NCBI GenBank assembly: GCA_038106185.1
Contig: JAYODE010000015.1
Location: 6,105-70,104, forward strand
Direction: 5' to 3'
Source of the DNA: UBA4582 sp038106185
GTDB taxonomy: Bacteria > Pseudomonadota > Gammaproteobacteria > Pseudomonadales > Azotimanducaceae
DNA length: 64,000 nt
Shown here: positions 33,117-41,262 of the stretch, one piece after another
How the letters are laid out: each line of letters opens with the position of its first letter
Position numbering within the stretch: the stretch's first letter is position 1
Made by a program: the position numbers and the translations under genes
Notes under the pieces: model-generated
Databases searched by the model: none
Seen by the model: only the letters and a program-made list of their open reading frames with translations
Told to the model about the DNA's origin: nothing

Positions 33117-34681
33117 TATTGACTGGCCACTCGAGTTTGATTTTTCAGGATTAGGGATTCGCCTGTCATTTCTGCAGGTACCGGCAGGTGCATGATGGTC
33201 AGTAAAGTCGGTGCTATGTCGGTCAGCTTACCCCCTGTTGGTAACAACTGTATGGCTTCGCTGCCTATATAGATCAGGGGTACCAATTCAGAGGTATGCG
33301 CGGTGTGCGGCTGACCGGTCGACGGATCATTCATTTGCTCGGCATTACCGTGATCGGCTGTGATCAAGCAGTGCCCGTTAACCTTGCGTAAGGCCTCAAC
33401 GACGCGACTGAGGCAATGATCAATATACTCCACGGCCTCAATGGCTGCCGTCAGATTGCCAGTATGGCCCACCATGTCGCCATTGGCGTAATTGCAGACG
33501 ATCAGATCATAGTCGCCACTCATGATGGCTCGGACTAACTCATCGGTGACTTGTTCGGCACTCATTTTAGGTGCCAAGTCATAAGTCGCCACCGGCGGCG
33601 ACGGTACTAGGGCACGTGTCTCGCCAGGGTATTCGGCCTCTCTTCCACCGGAAAAGAAAAAAGTGACGTGGGCATACTTTTCAGTCTCAGCGAGACGTAA
33701 TTGAGATTTGCCGAGTCTCGCGACATATTCGCCGAGGCTGTTAGGTAGTGTGTTTGGGCCAAAGGCGCATGGCGCATGGATGTCGTCTGCATACTGAGTG
33801 AGGGTGACAAAAGAGGCTAGCCGCGGTTGTGCCACGCGCGAGAAGCCATTGAAGTCTTCCTCAATGAAGGCGCGGCTCAACTCTCTGGCGCGATCAGCGC
33901 GGAAATTCATAAACAAAGCCCCATCTCCAGCCTGCATAGTCACGACTTTACCGTCCTGAAGAATAGCGCTGGGTTTCACAAATTCATCCGACTCGCCCCG
34001 TTCATAGGCGGCTCTAAGTGCGTTAACAGCCGAGTCAAAATGGTAATCTGCTTGGCCGAGCGTCAGCAGATTGTAGGCCTGCTCGACCCGCTCCCAGCGA
34101 TTGTCGCGGTCCATGGCATAATAACGGCCGATCACTGAGGCGATGCCGCCGAAGCCCAGCTGCTGAATACCTGTCTGCATCTTGATCAGAGAAGCCTCGG
34201 CACTTCTGGGTGGAACATCGCGCCCATCCAGAAAAGCATGAACATAAACCGCCTTCACACCTTGCTGAAAGGCCAGTTTGACGGCAGCTAGCAGCTGTTC
34301 CTCATGGCTGTGAACGCCGCCGGGGGATAGCAGGCCCATGATATGCAGCGCTTTGCCGGATGCGGCAAGTGGCTGCATTAGATCTGTGAGCACCGGGTTT
34401 TTGAAAAAATCACCGTTGTTGATGGCCTTGTTGATGCGGGTAAGATCCTGGTCAATGACCCGGCCTGCGCCCAATGTCATATGACCGACTTCTGAGTTAC
34501 CCATCTGTCCGTCGGGCAGTCCAACGTCTTCGCCGGAACAGGAAATCAGACCATGAGGCTGAGTCTGCCAGAGTTGATCAAGCGTCGGTGTGCGAGCAAG
34601 CTTGATGGCGTTGGCGTCGATATCGTCTCTGTGTCCCCAGCCGTCGAGGATAATCAGGGCGTATGGCACTTTTTTTGTCAT
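33116..34681 (-). CDS. gpmI: 2,3-bisphosphoglycerate-independent phosphoglycerate mutase
   Basis: Mn-dependent glycolytic enzyme, 521 aa, interconverting 3- and 2-phosphoglycerate. The phosphoserine nucleophile is in MGNSEVGHMTLGAGR. Other metal and substrate motifs are ALIILDGWGH at the N-terminus, HAFLDGRDVPPRSA and LITADHGNAEQM. It is divergent from yibN; the 131-bp spacer holds a leader hairpin on the yibN side. Confidence 0.96.
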   Translation of the reverse strand: MTKKVPYALIILDGWGHRDDIDANAIKLARTPTLDQLWQTQPHGLISCSGEDVGLPDGQMGNSEVGHMTLGAGRVIDQDLTRINKAINNGDFFKNPVLTDLMQPLAASGKALHIMGLLSPGGVHSHEEQLLAAVKLAFQQGVKAVYVHAFLDGRDVPPRSAEASLIKMQTGIQQLGFGGIASVIGRYYAMDRDNRWERVEQAYNLLTLGQADYHFDSAVNALRAAYERGESDEFVKPSAILQDGKVVTMQAGDGALFMNFRADRARELSRAFIEEDFNGFSRVAQPRLASFVTLTQYADDIHAPCAFGPNTLPNSLGEYVARLGKSQLRLAETEKYAHVTFFFSGGREAEYPGETRALVPSPPVATYDLAPKMSAEQVTDELVRAIMSGDYDLIVCNYANGDMVGHTGNLTAAIEAVEYIDHCLSRVVEALRKVNGHCLITADHGNAEQMNDPSTGQPHTAHTSELVPLIYIGSEAIQLLPTGGKLTDIAPTLLTIMHLPVPAEMTGESLILKNQTRVASQ

Positions 34682-34753
34682 GAATTTTTCAGTCTAGTGC
34701 GAGGAAAGTGAATTTTACGTCCTTTGGTGTATACTTCGCGACTTATTTTTATT

Positions 34754-34777
34754 CCAGCGGTGGCTAAGGGCCGCTGG
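34754..34777 (+). promoter_or_regulatory. Leader hairpin upstream of yibN
   Basis: CCAGCGG and CCGCTGG form perfect 7-bp arms around a 10-base loop, 35 bp before the yibN ATG. A TATACT at 34730-34735 could be the -10 that places this hairpin at the start of the transcript. No T-run follows, so it is not a terminator. Role unknown. Confidence 0.4.
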
Positions 34778-34812
34778 TTAACTTGAGAACAACAGAACAG
34801 CGACGAGAGTCC

Positions 34813-35232
34813 ATGATAGAGCAAGTATTTGAGTTCATCGGTAATCATTTTCTGCTGGTAGGGTTGTTTATTGCCCTGGTATTTGCATTTCTGGTCAACG
34901 AAGGCAAGCGTGGGGGTGACTCAATCACCACTAACACGTTGGTCAACCTGGTAAACAGGGACAATGCGCTCGTGCTGGATGTTCGCGATGCTAAAGAGTT
35001 CAGCGCCGGGCACATAGTTGGGGCCTTGAATATGCCGTTTAGCAATGTTGACAAGCGTATCTCTGAGCTTGATAAATTCAAGGATAGACCAATAATCGTT
35101 GTCTGTAAGATGGGTCAGCATGCAAGTGGCGTAGGCGGTAAGTTGAAAGCGCGAGGGTTTGACAAGATTCATCGCCTGGGTGGTGGTATGGCGGAGTGGT
35201 CTGCCTCTAACCTGCCTATCGTCAAAAGCTGA
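34813..35232 (+). CDS. yibN: Membrane-anchored rhodanese-like protein YibN
   Basis: 139 aa: N-terminal transmembrane helix (LLVGLFIALVFAFLV) and a rhodanese domain with active-site cysteine C98 in VVCKMGQHASGVGG. Rhodaneses transfer sulfane sulfur. The YibN/YgaP-like anchored form is usually found next to grxC and secB, as here. ATG at 34813 (MIEQVFEF) is preferred to an upstream frame start at 34783 because of family length. Confidence 0.92.
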   Translation: MIEQVFEFIGNHFLLVGLFIALVFAFLVNEGKRGGDSITTNTLVNLVNRDNALVLDVRDAKEFSAGHIVGALNMPFSNVDKRISELDKFKDRPIIVVCKMGQHASGVGGKLKARGFDKIHRLGGGMAEWSASNLPIVKS

Positions 35233-35274
35233 ACCCACAAAATGACGGCGTCTTTGAGGTAGAGGAGCAAGATT

Positions 35275-35553
35275 TTGAGTCAAGTTGTTATTTACAGTAC
35301 GCGCTTTTGTCCGTATTGCACTCATGCCAAGGCTTTGTTGCAACGCAAGAAGGTTCAGTTCAAAGAGATTGCGATTGATGGTAATCCGGCGTTACGCCAG
35401 GAAATGATTCGTGCGGCAGGACGCACCTCAGTGCCGCAGATTTGGATCGGTGAGCGCCACATCGGTGGCTGCGATGAGCTGGTTGAACTCGAAAGGCGTG
35501 GCCTGCTGGATGAAATGTTAGCCAATAGTGGTCGAGGAGTCAGTAATGAGTGA
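35275..35553 (+). CDS. grxC: Glutaredoxin 3
   Basis: Dithiol glutaredoxin of 92 aa with the CPYC active site at residues 12-15 and the glutathione-binding TSVPQIWIG and GGCDELVELE segments. It reduces disulfides and glutathione mixed disulfides. The start is TTG at 35275, backed by GAGGAG seven bases upstream. It overlaps secB by 8 bp. Confidence 0.95.
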   Translation: MSQVVIYSTRFCPYCTHAKALLQRKKVQFKEIAIDGNPALRQEMIRAAGRTSVPQIWIGERHIGGCDELVELERRGLLDEMLANSGRGVSNE

Positions 35554-36022
35554 ACAAACCAACGCGAGTGGGGGCTCACAATTTGCCTTGCAGCGCCTGT
35601 ATATAAAAGATATGTCGTTTGAATCGCCAAAGTCACCAGATGTATTCATTTGGCAGTGGAAGCCGGCAATCAATCTTGAGCTGAACTCCCATCACCAACT
35701 GGTTGGCACGGATGTGTACGAGGTTGTATTGAATGTGACGGTAACGGTCAAGAAGGAAGAGGGCGATGTCGTTTATCTGGCCGAGGTGCAGCAAGCAGGG
35801 ATTTTTCTGGTGAAAGGAATGGATGCTGCAGTTACCGCCAAGACGCTTGGCAGCTTCTGCCCAAGTCTTCTGTTTCCCTACGCTCGCGAGGCGATCGACT
35901 CGCTCGTGGTAAAGGGCAGTTTTCCTCCGTTAATGCTCTCGCCCGTGAACTTTGACGCCATATATGAGCAGTCTCGCCAGAGACAGGCCGCAGCGGCGGC
36001 ACAGGGTGGGGTCGTCAACTAA
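35546..36022 (+). CDS. secB: Protein-export chaperone SecB
   Basis: 158-aa tetrameric cytoplasmic chaperone delivering preproteins to SecA. Family segments: FALQRLYIKDMSFESP, EVVLNVTVTVK, YLAEVQQAGIF and FPYAREAIDSLVVKGSFPPLML. ATG at 35546 follows a GAGGAG at 35534-35539; the frame open from 35528 is not needed. The stop is followed at once by a three-unit tandem array. Confidence 0.96.
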   Translation: MSEQTNASGGSQFALQRLYIKDMSFESPKSPDVFIWQWKPAINLELNSHHQLVGTDVYEVVLNVTVTVKKEEGDVVYLAEVQQAGIFLVKGMDAAVTAKTLGSFCPSLLFPYAREAIDSLVVKGSFPPLMLSPVNFDAIYEQSRQRQAAAAAQGGVVN

Positions 36023-36064
36023 CTGACGCAGACCAATTGACGTAAACCAATGGACGCAAACCAG
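36023..36064. repeat. 14-bp tandem array filling the secB/trmL junction
   Basis: Three 14-bp units (CTGACGCAGACCAA, TTGACGTAAACCAA, TGGACGCAAACCAG) occupy exactly the 42 bp between the secB stop (36020-36022) and the convergent trmL stop (36065-36067). The unit is unrelated to the other 14-bp array at 20.7 kb. Confidence 0.8.
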
Positions 36065-36529
36065 CTATTCGCCAGTCGAGAAGCCCTGTTGGCGCCAGGC
36101 TTCGTAGACTAAAACCGAAACCGCGTTGGCCAGATTCATGCTGCGGCTGCCAGGCCGCATGGGGATGCGCAGGCGTTGGCTATCGGGCAGAGCCTGAAGC
36201 AGGGTCTGCGGCAAACCGCGAGTCTCTGGGCCAAACAAAAGCATATCGTTCGCCGTGTAGTTCACTTCGGTATAGCGAGTAGGCCCCTTCGTCGTGATCG
36301 CCAAAATGCGGCCCTGAGACATTTTCTCTCGAAATGCCAGGTAGGAGTCATGAATTTCGATGCTCGCCCACTCATGGTAATCCAGTCCCGCGCGACGCAG
36401 GCGCTTGTCATCCAGTTCAAAGCCCAAGGGTTTGATCAAATGAAGCTGGCTGCCCGTATTGGCGCACAGGCGAATGATATTTCCAGCGTTCGGCGGAATT
36501 TCTGGTTCAAACAAGACGACAGCGACCAA
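36065..36529 (-). CDS. trmL: tRNA (cytidine(34)-2'-O)-methyltransferase
   Basis: SPOUT-fold methyltransferase, 154 aa, modifying the wobble base of tRNA-Leu isoacceptors. Motifs: LFEPEIPPNAGNIIRLCANT, LLFGPETRGLP (motif 2) and RIPMRPGSRSMNLANAVSV (knot). The start is TTG at 36529, with AGGGG about eight bases upstream. It lies directly downstream of glnG on the same strand. Confidence 0.94.
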   Translation of the reverse strand: MVAVVLFEPEIPPNAGNIIRLCANTGSQLHLIKPLGFELDDKRLRRAGLDYHEWASIEIHDSYLAFREKMSQGRILAITTKGPTRYTEVNYTANDMLLFGPETRGLPQTLLQALPDSQRLRIPMRPGSRSMNLANAVSVLVYEAWRQQGFSTGE

Positions 36530-36579
36530 ATTAATATCCCCTCAAGTGCCTGTATTTGTCAGACTACCCGTTTCAACGG

Positions 36580-38013
36580 CTAGTCTTCATTGCTCGCCGA
36601 CGAGATTGAGGTGAGACCGAGTTCGTGAATCTTGCGAGTCAGCGTATTTCGACCCCAGCCGAGCAGCAGGGCAGCGTCACGCTTTCGCCCGCCGGTATGT
36701 TTCAGTGCGGCCTCAATCATGATCCGCTCGAAGGCAGGCATGGCACCCTCCAATAGACTCTGGCCAGCGGCATTTGGCTGGGTGAGTTGGCGACTCGCCC
36801 AGCTGCTGAGCGCGCGCTCCCAGTTGTCGGCTCGTTCAGGCTGCTCACGAGCCACTAACAATTCGGGGGGTAAATCGTCGATCGCGACTTCTCGACCTGT
36901 GGCCATGACAGTAATCCAGCGGCAAAAGTTTTCCAACTGACGAACGTTGCCCGGCCATGGAAGCTCGGTGATGTATTGCGTTGTTTCTGGCTTGAGGACC
37001 TTCGCCTCCTCATTGAGCTCTTGAGCGGCCTCCTGCAGGAAGTAGCTTGCCAGCAGCGGAATATCTCCCTTACGCTCCTGGAGTGTGGGGATATGAATAC
37101 GAATCACGTTCAAGCGATGGAACAGGTCTTCTCGAAACCGATTCTGTTGTACCAAGTCCTCGAGGTTTTGATGGGTCGCAGCAATGATGCGCACATCGGC
37201 CTTCAAAGCCTCGTGACCGCCGACTCGGTAATACTCTCCGTCGGACAGTACGCGTAGCAAGCGGGTCTGAGTTTCAGCGGGCATATCGCCGATCTCATCA
37301 AGAAATAAAGTACCCTGATCGGCTTGTTCGAAGCGCCCCTTGCGTAACTGATTGGCACCGGTGAAGGCGCCACGTTCGTGGCCGAAGAGTTCAGATTCGA
37401 TCAAGTCATGGGGAATGGCAGCCATATTCAGCGCGATAAAAGTCTTGCCAGCCCGAGGACTATGCTTGTGGAGTGCCTGGGCAACGAGTTCCTTGCCGGT
37501 TCCGGACTGACCATTGATTAACACTGTGACACTTGATTTTGATAGGCGGCCGATAGCGCGAAACACCTCCTGCATAGCCGGGGCCTTGCCAATAATCTCA
37601 GAGTTGATCACCAGTTTTGGCGTCTCGATGGGCTTTTCCTCCTGGCGTTGACGTATCGCGCGCTGAACGATGGCGATAGCCTCATCCACCTCAAAGGGTT
37701 TAGGCAGGTATTCAAAGGCGCCACCGCGAATTGACGAGACTGCACTGTCGAGGTCTGAGTGAGCGGTCATGATAATGACCGGTAGATCAGGCCACAGGGA
37801 AGTGATTTGCGCCAACAGATCGAGTCCGTCAATGCCGGGCATTCGAATATCGCTGATGATGACGTCTGGTTGCGTTTGTTGCAGGTTGGCCAACAGAGAC
37901 TGGCCATCTTCAAAACAGACCACCTTCAGCCCTTGCTGGGTCAGAGCCTTATCAAGCACCCAACGGATTGAGCGCTCGTCGTCAACCACCCAGACAGTAT
38001 TGTTCGCGGTCAT
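36580..38013 (-). CDS. glnG: Nitrogen regulation response regulator NtrC
   Basis: Sigma-54 activator of 477 aa. The receiver domain has phospho-acceptor D55 (ISDIRMPGIDG). The AAA+ domain has Walker A GQSGTGKELVAQAL, the sigma-54 contact loop ERGAFTGANQ and Walker B LFLDEIGDMP. The C-terminal Fis-type helix-turn-helix reads GGRKRDAALLLGWGRNTLTRKI. Phosphorylated by GlnL under nitrogen limitation, it activates glnA. Its stop-start region with glnL overlaps by one base. NtrC boxes are visible in front of glnA and glnL, consistent with autoregulation. Confidence 0.96.
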   Translation of the reverse strand: MTANNTVWVVDDERSIRWVLDKALTQQGLKVVCFEDGQSLLANLQQTQPDVIISDIRMPGIDGLDLLAQITSLWPDLPVIIMTAHSDLDSAVSSIRGGAFEYLPKPFEVDEAIAIVQRAIRQRQEEKPIETPKLVINSEIIGKAPAMQEVFRAIGRLSKSSVTVLINGQSGTGKELVAQALHKHSPRAGKTFIALNMAAIPHDLIESELFGHERGAFTGANQLRKGRFEQADQGTLFLDEIGDMPAETQTRLLRVLSDGEYYRVGGHEALKADVRIIAATHQNLEDLVQQNRFREDLFHRLNVIRIHIPTLQERKGDIPLLASYFLQEAAQELNEEAKVLKPETTQYITELPWPGNVRQLENFCRWITVMATGREVAIDDLPPELLVAREQPERADNWERALSSWASRQLTQPNAAGQSLLEGAMPAFERIMIEAALKHTGGRKRDAALLLGWGRNTLTRKIHELGLTSISSASNED

Positions 38014-39059
38014 TAAGGTTGTTCCATCGGAAGAATGATTGAAAATTGGGTTTTGCCTGGCTCGCTCTCAAACGTAATCATGCCGTGATGCTGCTGAACG
38101 ATTGACTGAGCGACGGAGAGCCCAAGCCCTGTGCCATCCGGCCGACCGCTGATCATGGGAAAAAACAACTGCTGCTTCAAGGCGGCAGGAATGCCCGGGC
38201 CATTATCAAGGATGTCAACGCGGGTCACTATTCGATGCAATTGGCTGCCAATGGTGATCTGACGCTCAGTGCGGGTCTTGAAGCGCAATGCCGGTGAAGT
38301 GACACTCGTCAGGCTTTGCAGGGCGTTGCGCGCTATGTTTAGAAAGACTTGAATCATGAGTCCTGGATCTAACTCGATCTCAGGGATACTGGGGTCATAA
38401 TCGCGAACAATTTTCATCGGCGGCGTGGACTCCAGCTCAATCAAGATTCTGACCCGCTCAAGCAATTCATGAATGTTAGTTCGGACTGGCTGCGGCAATT
38501 TTTTCGGGCCGAGGAGTCGATCTACCAGTGAGGTTAAACGGTCGGTTTCAGTGACGATAATATCTGTGTACTCGGCATAATGCGGGTCGTTGAGTTCACG
38601 GGCCAGTAGTTGTGCAGAGCCTCTGATGCCACCGAGAGGGTTCTTGATTTCGTGGGCCAGGCCTCGAATCATTTGCCGCGTGGCTTCCTGGTGACCACGC
38701 AATGCCTCATCGCGATCAATTCGCAGGTAGCGGTCAAGGTCATAAAGCTCTATGACGAGAGTAGGCCATTCGGCGTCGCTGGCGGGCGTTACAGTGTAAT
38801 CGACCGTTCTGCTATGCCCGTCAGCGAGTAGCAGTTCTGCACGGTGACGCGTGTAGGGCTGGCCACTCTGCAGCGAGTCATAGGCCACTGAGACGAATTC
38901 TGCTGAATTCAACAGTAGCTCTTCAATGGAATGACCGAGCGCGCGAGTCGAGGACACGCCCAAGAGACTCTCTGCCGATGGGTTGAGGTAAGTCAGCTTG
39001 AGTTGATGGTTAATCGTTAATATGCCGATATTCAGACTATTAAGCAGGTCATCAATCAT
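38013..39059 (-). CDS. glnL: Nitrogen regulation sensor kinase NtrB
   Basis: Cytosolic histidine kinase/phosphatase of 348 aa. An N-terminal PAS domain (NSLNIGILTINHQLKLTYLN) is followed by the dimerisation domain with phospho-His H136 (RGLAHEIKNPLGGIRG) and the ATPase domain with N box FLNIARNALQSL, G1 DNGPGIP and G2 GTGLGLSVAQ. It responds to PII. No membrane segments. It starts the glnLG unit; a candidate sigma-54 promoter and NtrC box lie upstream. Confidence 0.95.
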   Translation of the reverse strand: MIDDLLNSLNIGILTINHQLKLTYLNPSAESLLGVSSTRALGHSIEELLLNSAEFVSVAYDSLQSGQPYTRHRAELLLADGHSRTVDYTVTPASDAEWPTLVIELYDLDRYLRIDRDEALRGHQEATRQMIRGLAHEIKNPLGGIRGSAQLLARELNDPHYAEYTDIIVTETDRLTSLVDRLLGPKKLPQPVRTNIHELLERVRILIELESTPPMKIVRDYDPSIPEIELDPGLMIQVFLNIARNALQSLTSVTSPALRFKTRTERQITIGSQLHRIVTRVDILDNGPGIPAALKQQLFFPMISGRPDGTGLGLSVAQSIVQQHHGMITFESEPGKTQFSIILPMEQP

Positions 39060-39197
39060 AATTTTCGGCTCTGGGCCATTGCGATCTTGGTCATGCCTTT
39101 CAACTGTCGCAGATCCTCTTGAATGTGACTACCTGCCCACTAGTCCCATCATGATGGCTATGCTGGCCGGTAAACACCCGTATCTGACAAAAAACAA

Positions 39198-39213
39198 AGC
39201 AAAAAACGAACCA
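39198..39213 (-). promoter_or_regulatory. Candidate sigma-54 promoter for glnLG
   Basis: Minus-strand reading TGGTTCGTTTTTTGCT, with the GG and GC dinucleotides separated by exactly 10 bases, fits the -24/-12 pattern TGGCACG-N4-TTGCW with two mismatches in the -24 element. It lies about 140 bp upstream of glnL, and an NtrC-like box is centred about 108 bp further upstream. Confidence 0.55.
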
Positions 39214-39297
39214 GGTGTTGTATTAGGGATAAATGCGGTCAAGAGCGCCATTCTTCTGTGTTTCAATACCGCTAGTATAGACGAGGGCCTGATAAAG

Positions 39298-39314
39298 TGC
39301 ACCAAAATGGTGCA
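39298..39314. promoter_or_regulatory. NtrC-binding site upstream of glnLG
   Basis: TGCACCAAAATGGTGCA is a perfect palindrome (TGCACCA-AAA-TGGTGCA) matching the NtrC consensus TGCAC-N7-GTGCA. It sits in the 369-bp spacer between glnL and glnA, at a distance from the candidate sigma-54 promoter typical of enhancer sites. The rest of the spacer contains only the glnA terminator. Confidence 0.8.
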
Positions 39315-39373
39315 GATGCGTCAGCGCGCCGAGAATTTGCGGGTTAAACGAGGTGATTCATAGGCCATGGGTC

Positions 39374-39408
39374 AAAAAAAATCCCGCGACCCGGTGGGTC
39401 GCGGGATT
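39374..39408 (-). terminator. Intrinsic terminator of glnA
   Basis: A long GC-rich stem, AATCCCGCGACCC paired with GGGTCGCGGGATT around a 3-base loop (39380-39408). On the minus strand it is followed by a run of eight T (A at 39374-39381). It lies 20 bp past the glnA stop. Four T on the other side make it weakly bidirectional. Confidence 0.92.
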
Positions 39409-39428
39409 TTGACTGGCTCGAGTCGTAT

Positions 39429-40841
39429 TTAGACGCTGTAGTACATGTCAAATTCAACAGGGTGTGGTGTTGAGTTGATGCGCTCAACCTCGCCCATCTT
39501 CAGGTTGATGTAGCCGTCAATCATAGAATCTGAGAACACATCACCCTCAGTCAGGAAGGCACGATCGGCATGCAGACAGTCGAGCGCCATTTCCAACGAA
39601 TTACAGACTGTTGGGATGTGACGCAATTCTTCCGCGGGCAGGTCGTAGAGATCCTTGTCCATCGGTGCACCCGGATCAATCTTGTTTCTGATGCCGTCAA
39701 GGCCTGCCATCATCATGGCGGAGAACATCAGATAAGGATTGGCCGTCGGGTCACCGAACCGCACTTCCAGACGCACGCCCTTGGGGTTGGCGCCTTGAAT
39801 GTAAGGAATTCGAATCGAAGCGGAACGGTTGCGCGCCGAGTAAGCGAGTAGAACCGGTGCCTCAAACCCTGGTACAAGGCGCTTGTAGGAGTTGGTGCTG
39901 GCGTTAGCAAAGGCGTTTAACGCCCGTGCATGCTTGATGATGCCGCCGATATAATACAGTGCCTGTTGAGACAGATTGCCGTAGCCTTCGCCGGCAAACG
40001 TGTTCTTGCCATCTTTCCAGATTGACTGGTGCAGATGCATGCCGCTGCCATTGTCGCCGATCAGCGGCTTAGGCATGAAGGTCGCGGTTTTGCCGTAGGC
40101 ATGAGCGACGTTCAGAACGCAGTATTTGTAAATTTGAACCTCATCAGCCTTCTTGGTCAGGGTGTTAAACGGCACCCCAATTTCGCACTGACCGGCGGTA
40201 CCCACTTCATGGTGATGCAGGTCAATGGTCAATCCCATGGCTTCCATGGCCGTACACATGGAGTTACGGATATCGTAGAGAGAGTCTACCGGGGGGACTG
40301 GGAAGTAGCCGCCCTTGACCCCTGGTTTGTGCCCCAGGTTGCCGCCTTCTGTCGCATGTGCCGTCATCCAGGCCGCTTCTTCTGACTCGATCTGATACAT
40401 GGCACCGCTCATGTCCGACTTGTATTTGATGTCATCGAAGATGAAAAATTCAGGCTCTGGACCAAAGAAGGCCGTGTCGCCGATACCGGTTGTGGCCAGA
40501 TACGCCTCTGCACGTTGAGCCAGGGAGCGCGGATCCCGGTCATAGCCCTGCATGGTGCTAGGCTCAAGGATGTTGCAGCGAAGGTTGATGGTGGTCTCTT
40601 CGGTAAAGGGGTCGAGAACGGCGGTGCTGTCGTCCGGCATCAGGATCATGTCGGATTCGTTGATGGGCTTCCAGCCGCCGATGGACGAGCCATCGAACAT
40701 GGCGCCGACTTCGAAGAAATCGGCGTCGACTTTGGCTGCGCGGTTAGTCACATGCTGTTCTTTGCCGCGTGAATCAGTGAAACGTAAGTCCACCCATCGC
40801 GCTTCGTTTTCTGCTATCAGACGTAAAGTCTTTTCTGACAT
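39429..40841 (-). CDS. glnA: Glutamine synthetase type I
   Basis: 470-aa dodecameric enzyme making glutamine from glutamate, ammonia and ATP. Motifs: MFDGSSIGGWKPINESDM, FFGPEPEFFIFD, the NGSGMHLHQS loop, NSYKRLVPGFEAP and the adenylylation loop DLYDLP with its tyrosine near residue 398, showing GlnE control. The last residues DMYYSV are typical. Strong regulatory evidence lies upstream (sigma-54 promoter, two NtrC boxes) and a strong terminator follows, so it is probably monocistronic. Confidence 0.98.
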   Translation of the reverse strand: MSEKTLRLIAENEARWVDLRFTDSRGKEQHVTNRAAKVDADFFEVGAMFDGSSIGGWKPINESDMILMPDDSTAVLDPFTEETTINLRCNILEPSTMQGYDRDPRSLAQRAEAYLATTGIGDTAFFGPEPEFFIFDDIKYKSDMSGAMYQIESEEAAWMTAHATEGGNLGHKPGVKGGYFPVPPVDSLYDIRNSMCTAMEAMGLTIDLHHHEVGTAGQCEIGVPFNTLTKKADEVQIYKYCVLNVAHAYGKTATFMPKPLIGDNGSGMHLHQSIWKDGKNTFAGEGYGNLSQQALYYIGGIIKHARALNAFANASTNSYKRLVPGFEAPVLLAYSARNRSASIRIPYIQGANPKGVRLEVRFGDPTANPYLMFSAMMMAGLDGIRNKIDPGAPMDKDLYDLPAEELRHIPTVCNSLEMALDCLHADRAFLTEGDVFSDSMIDGYINLKMGEVERINSTPHPVEFDMYYSV

Positions 40842-40893
40842 TTGGTTTTGCCCTCCAATGGGTTAACTCGGTTGATGCTGTGCGATTTAAGAG

Positions 40894-40909
40894 TGCAAAG
40901 ACTATGCCA
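40894..40909 (-). promoter_or_regulatory. Sigma-54 promoter of glnA
   Basis: Minus-strand reading TGGCATAGTCTTTGCA has TGGCA at -24 and TTGCA at -12 with 10 bases between GG and GC, a near-consensus sigma-54 promoter. Transcription would begin near 40883, about 40 bp before the glnA ATG. Two NtrC boxes lie about 96 and 126 bp upstream of that point. Confidence 0.85.
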
Positions 40910-40970
40910 TTCGGCTTAATTAATAAAGCCTTGTATTCAGGGGCCTGTAGGCAATTTGCAGTTCAAGACG

Positions 40971-41017
40971 CGCACTATATTGGTGCGTGATAGCGCTCTA
41001 TGCACCAACATGGTGCT
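40971..41017. promoter_or_regulatory. Two NtrC-binding sites upstream of glnA
   Basis: Site A (40971-40987) reads CGCACTATATTGGTGCG and site B (41001-41017) TGCACCAACATGGTGCT. Both match TGCAC-N7-GTGCA closely. Their centres are 30 bp apart, about three helical turns, like the paired enhancers at E. coli glnAp2. The whole 40842-41262 spacer holds these sites, the sigma-54 promoter and the start of the typA leader, with no extra gene seen. Confidence 0.85.
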
Positions 41018-41262
41018 AATCAATCGGTGATCATCGGTTAGTCTGATTAGGATTGAGTGGTTGCCTTGCTGATGCCGGACAAGCAAACCCTGCCCTTTTG
41101 AGTGCCGTTTTGAGCGCCGGCTGGACCGCCAAGAGGCGCGGAAAGCTCGCGCCAACTCCTTTTTCGGGGCTGACTCTCTGTATCATGAGGCTTAAACCGC
41201 AATTGCAGATGTCTAAATGGCTTGACAGTCTGTATAATGCCGCGTCGTTAAGCGGAGTAGCC

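Noticed and set aside
39022..39363. 113-codon plus-strand frame in the glnL-glnA spacer
   Set aside because: It overlaps the NtrC box and sigma-54 element, has no family similarity and partly runs antisense to glnL.
41222..41238. TTGACA and TATAAT upstream of typA as a sigma-70 promoter pair
   Set aside because: They are only 5 bp apart, so they cannot form one promoter. Only the TATAAT may be used, with a poor -35.
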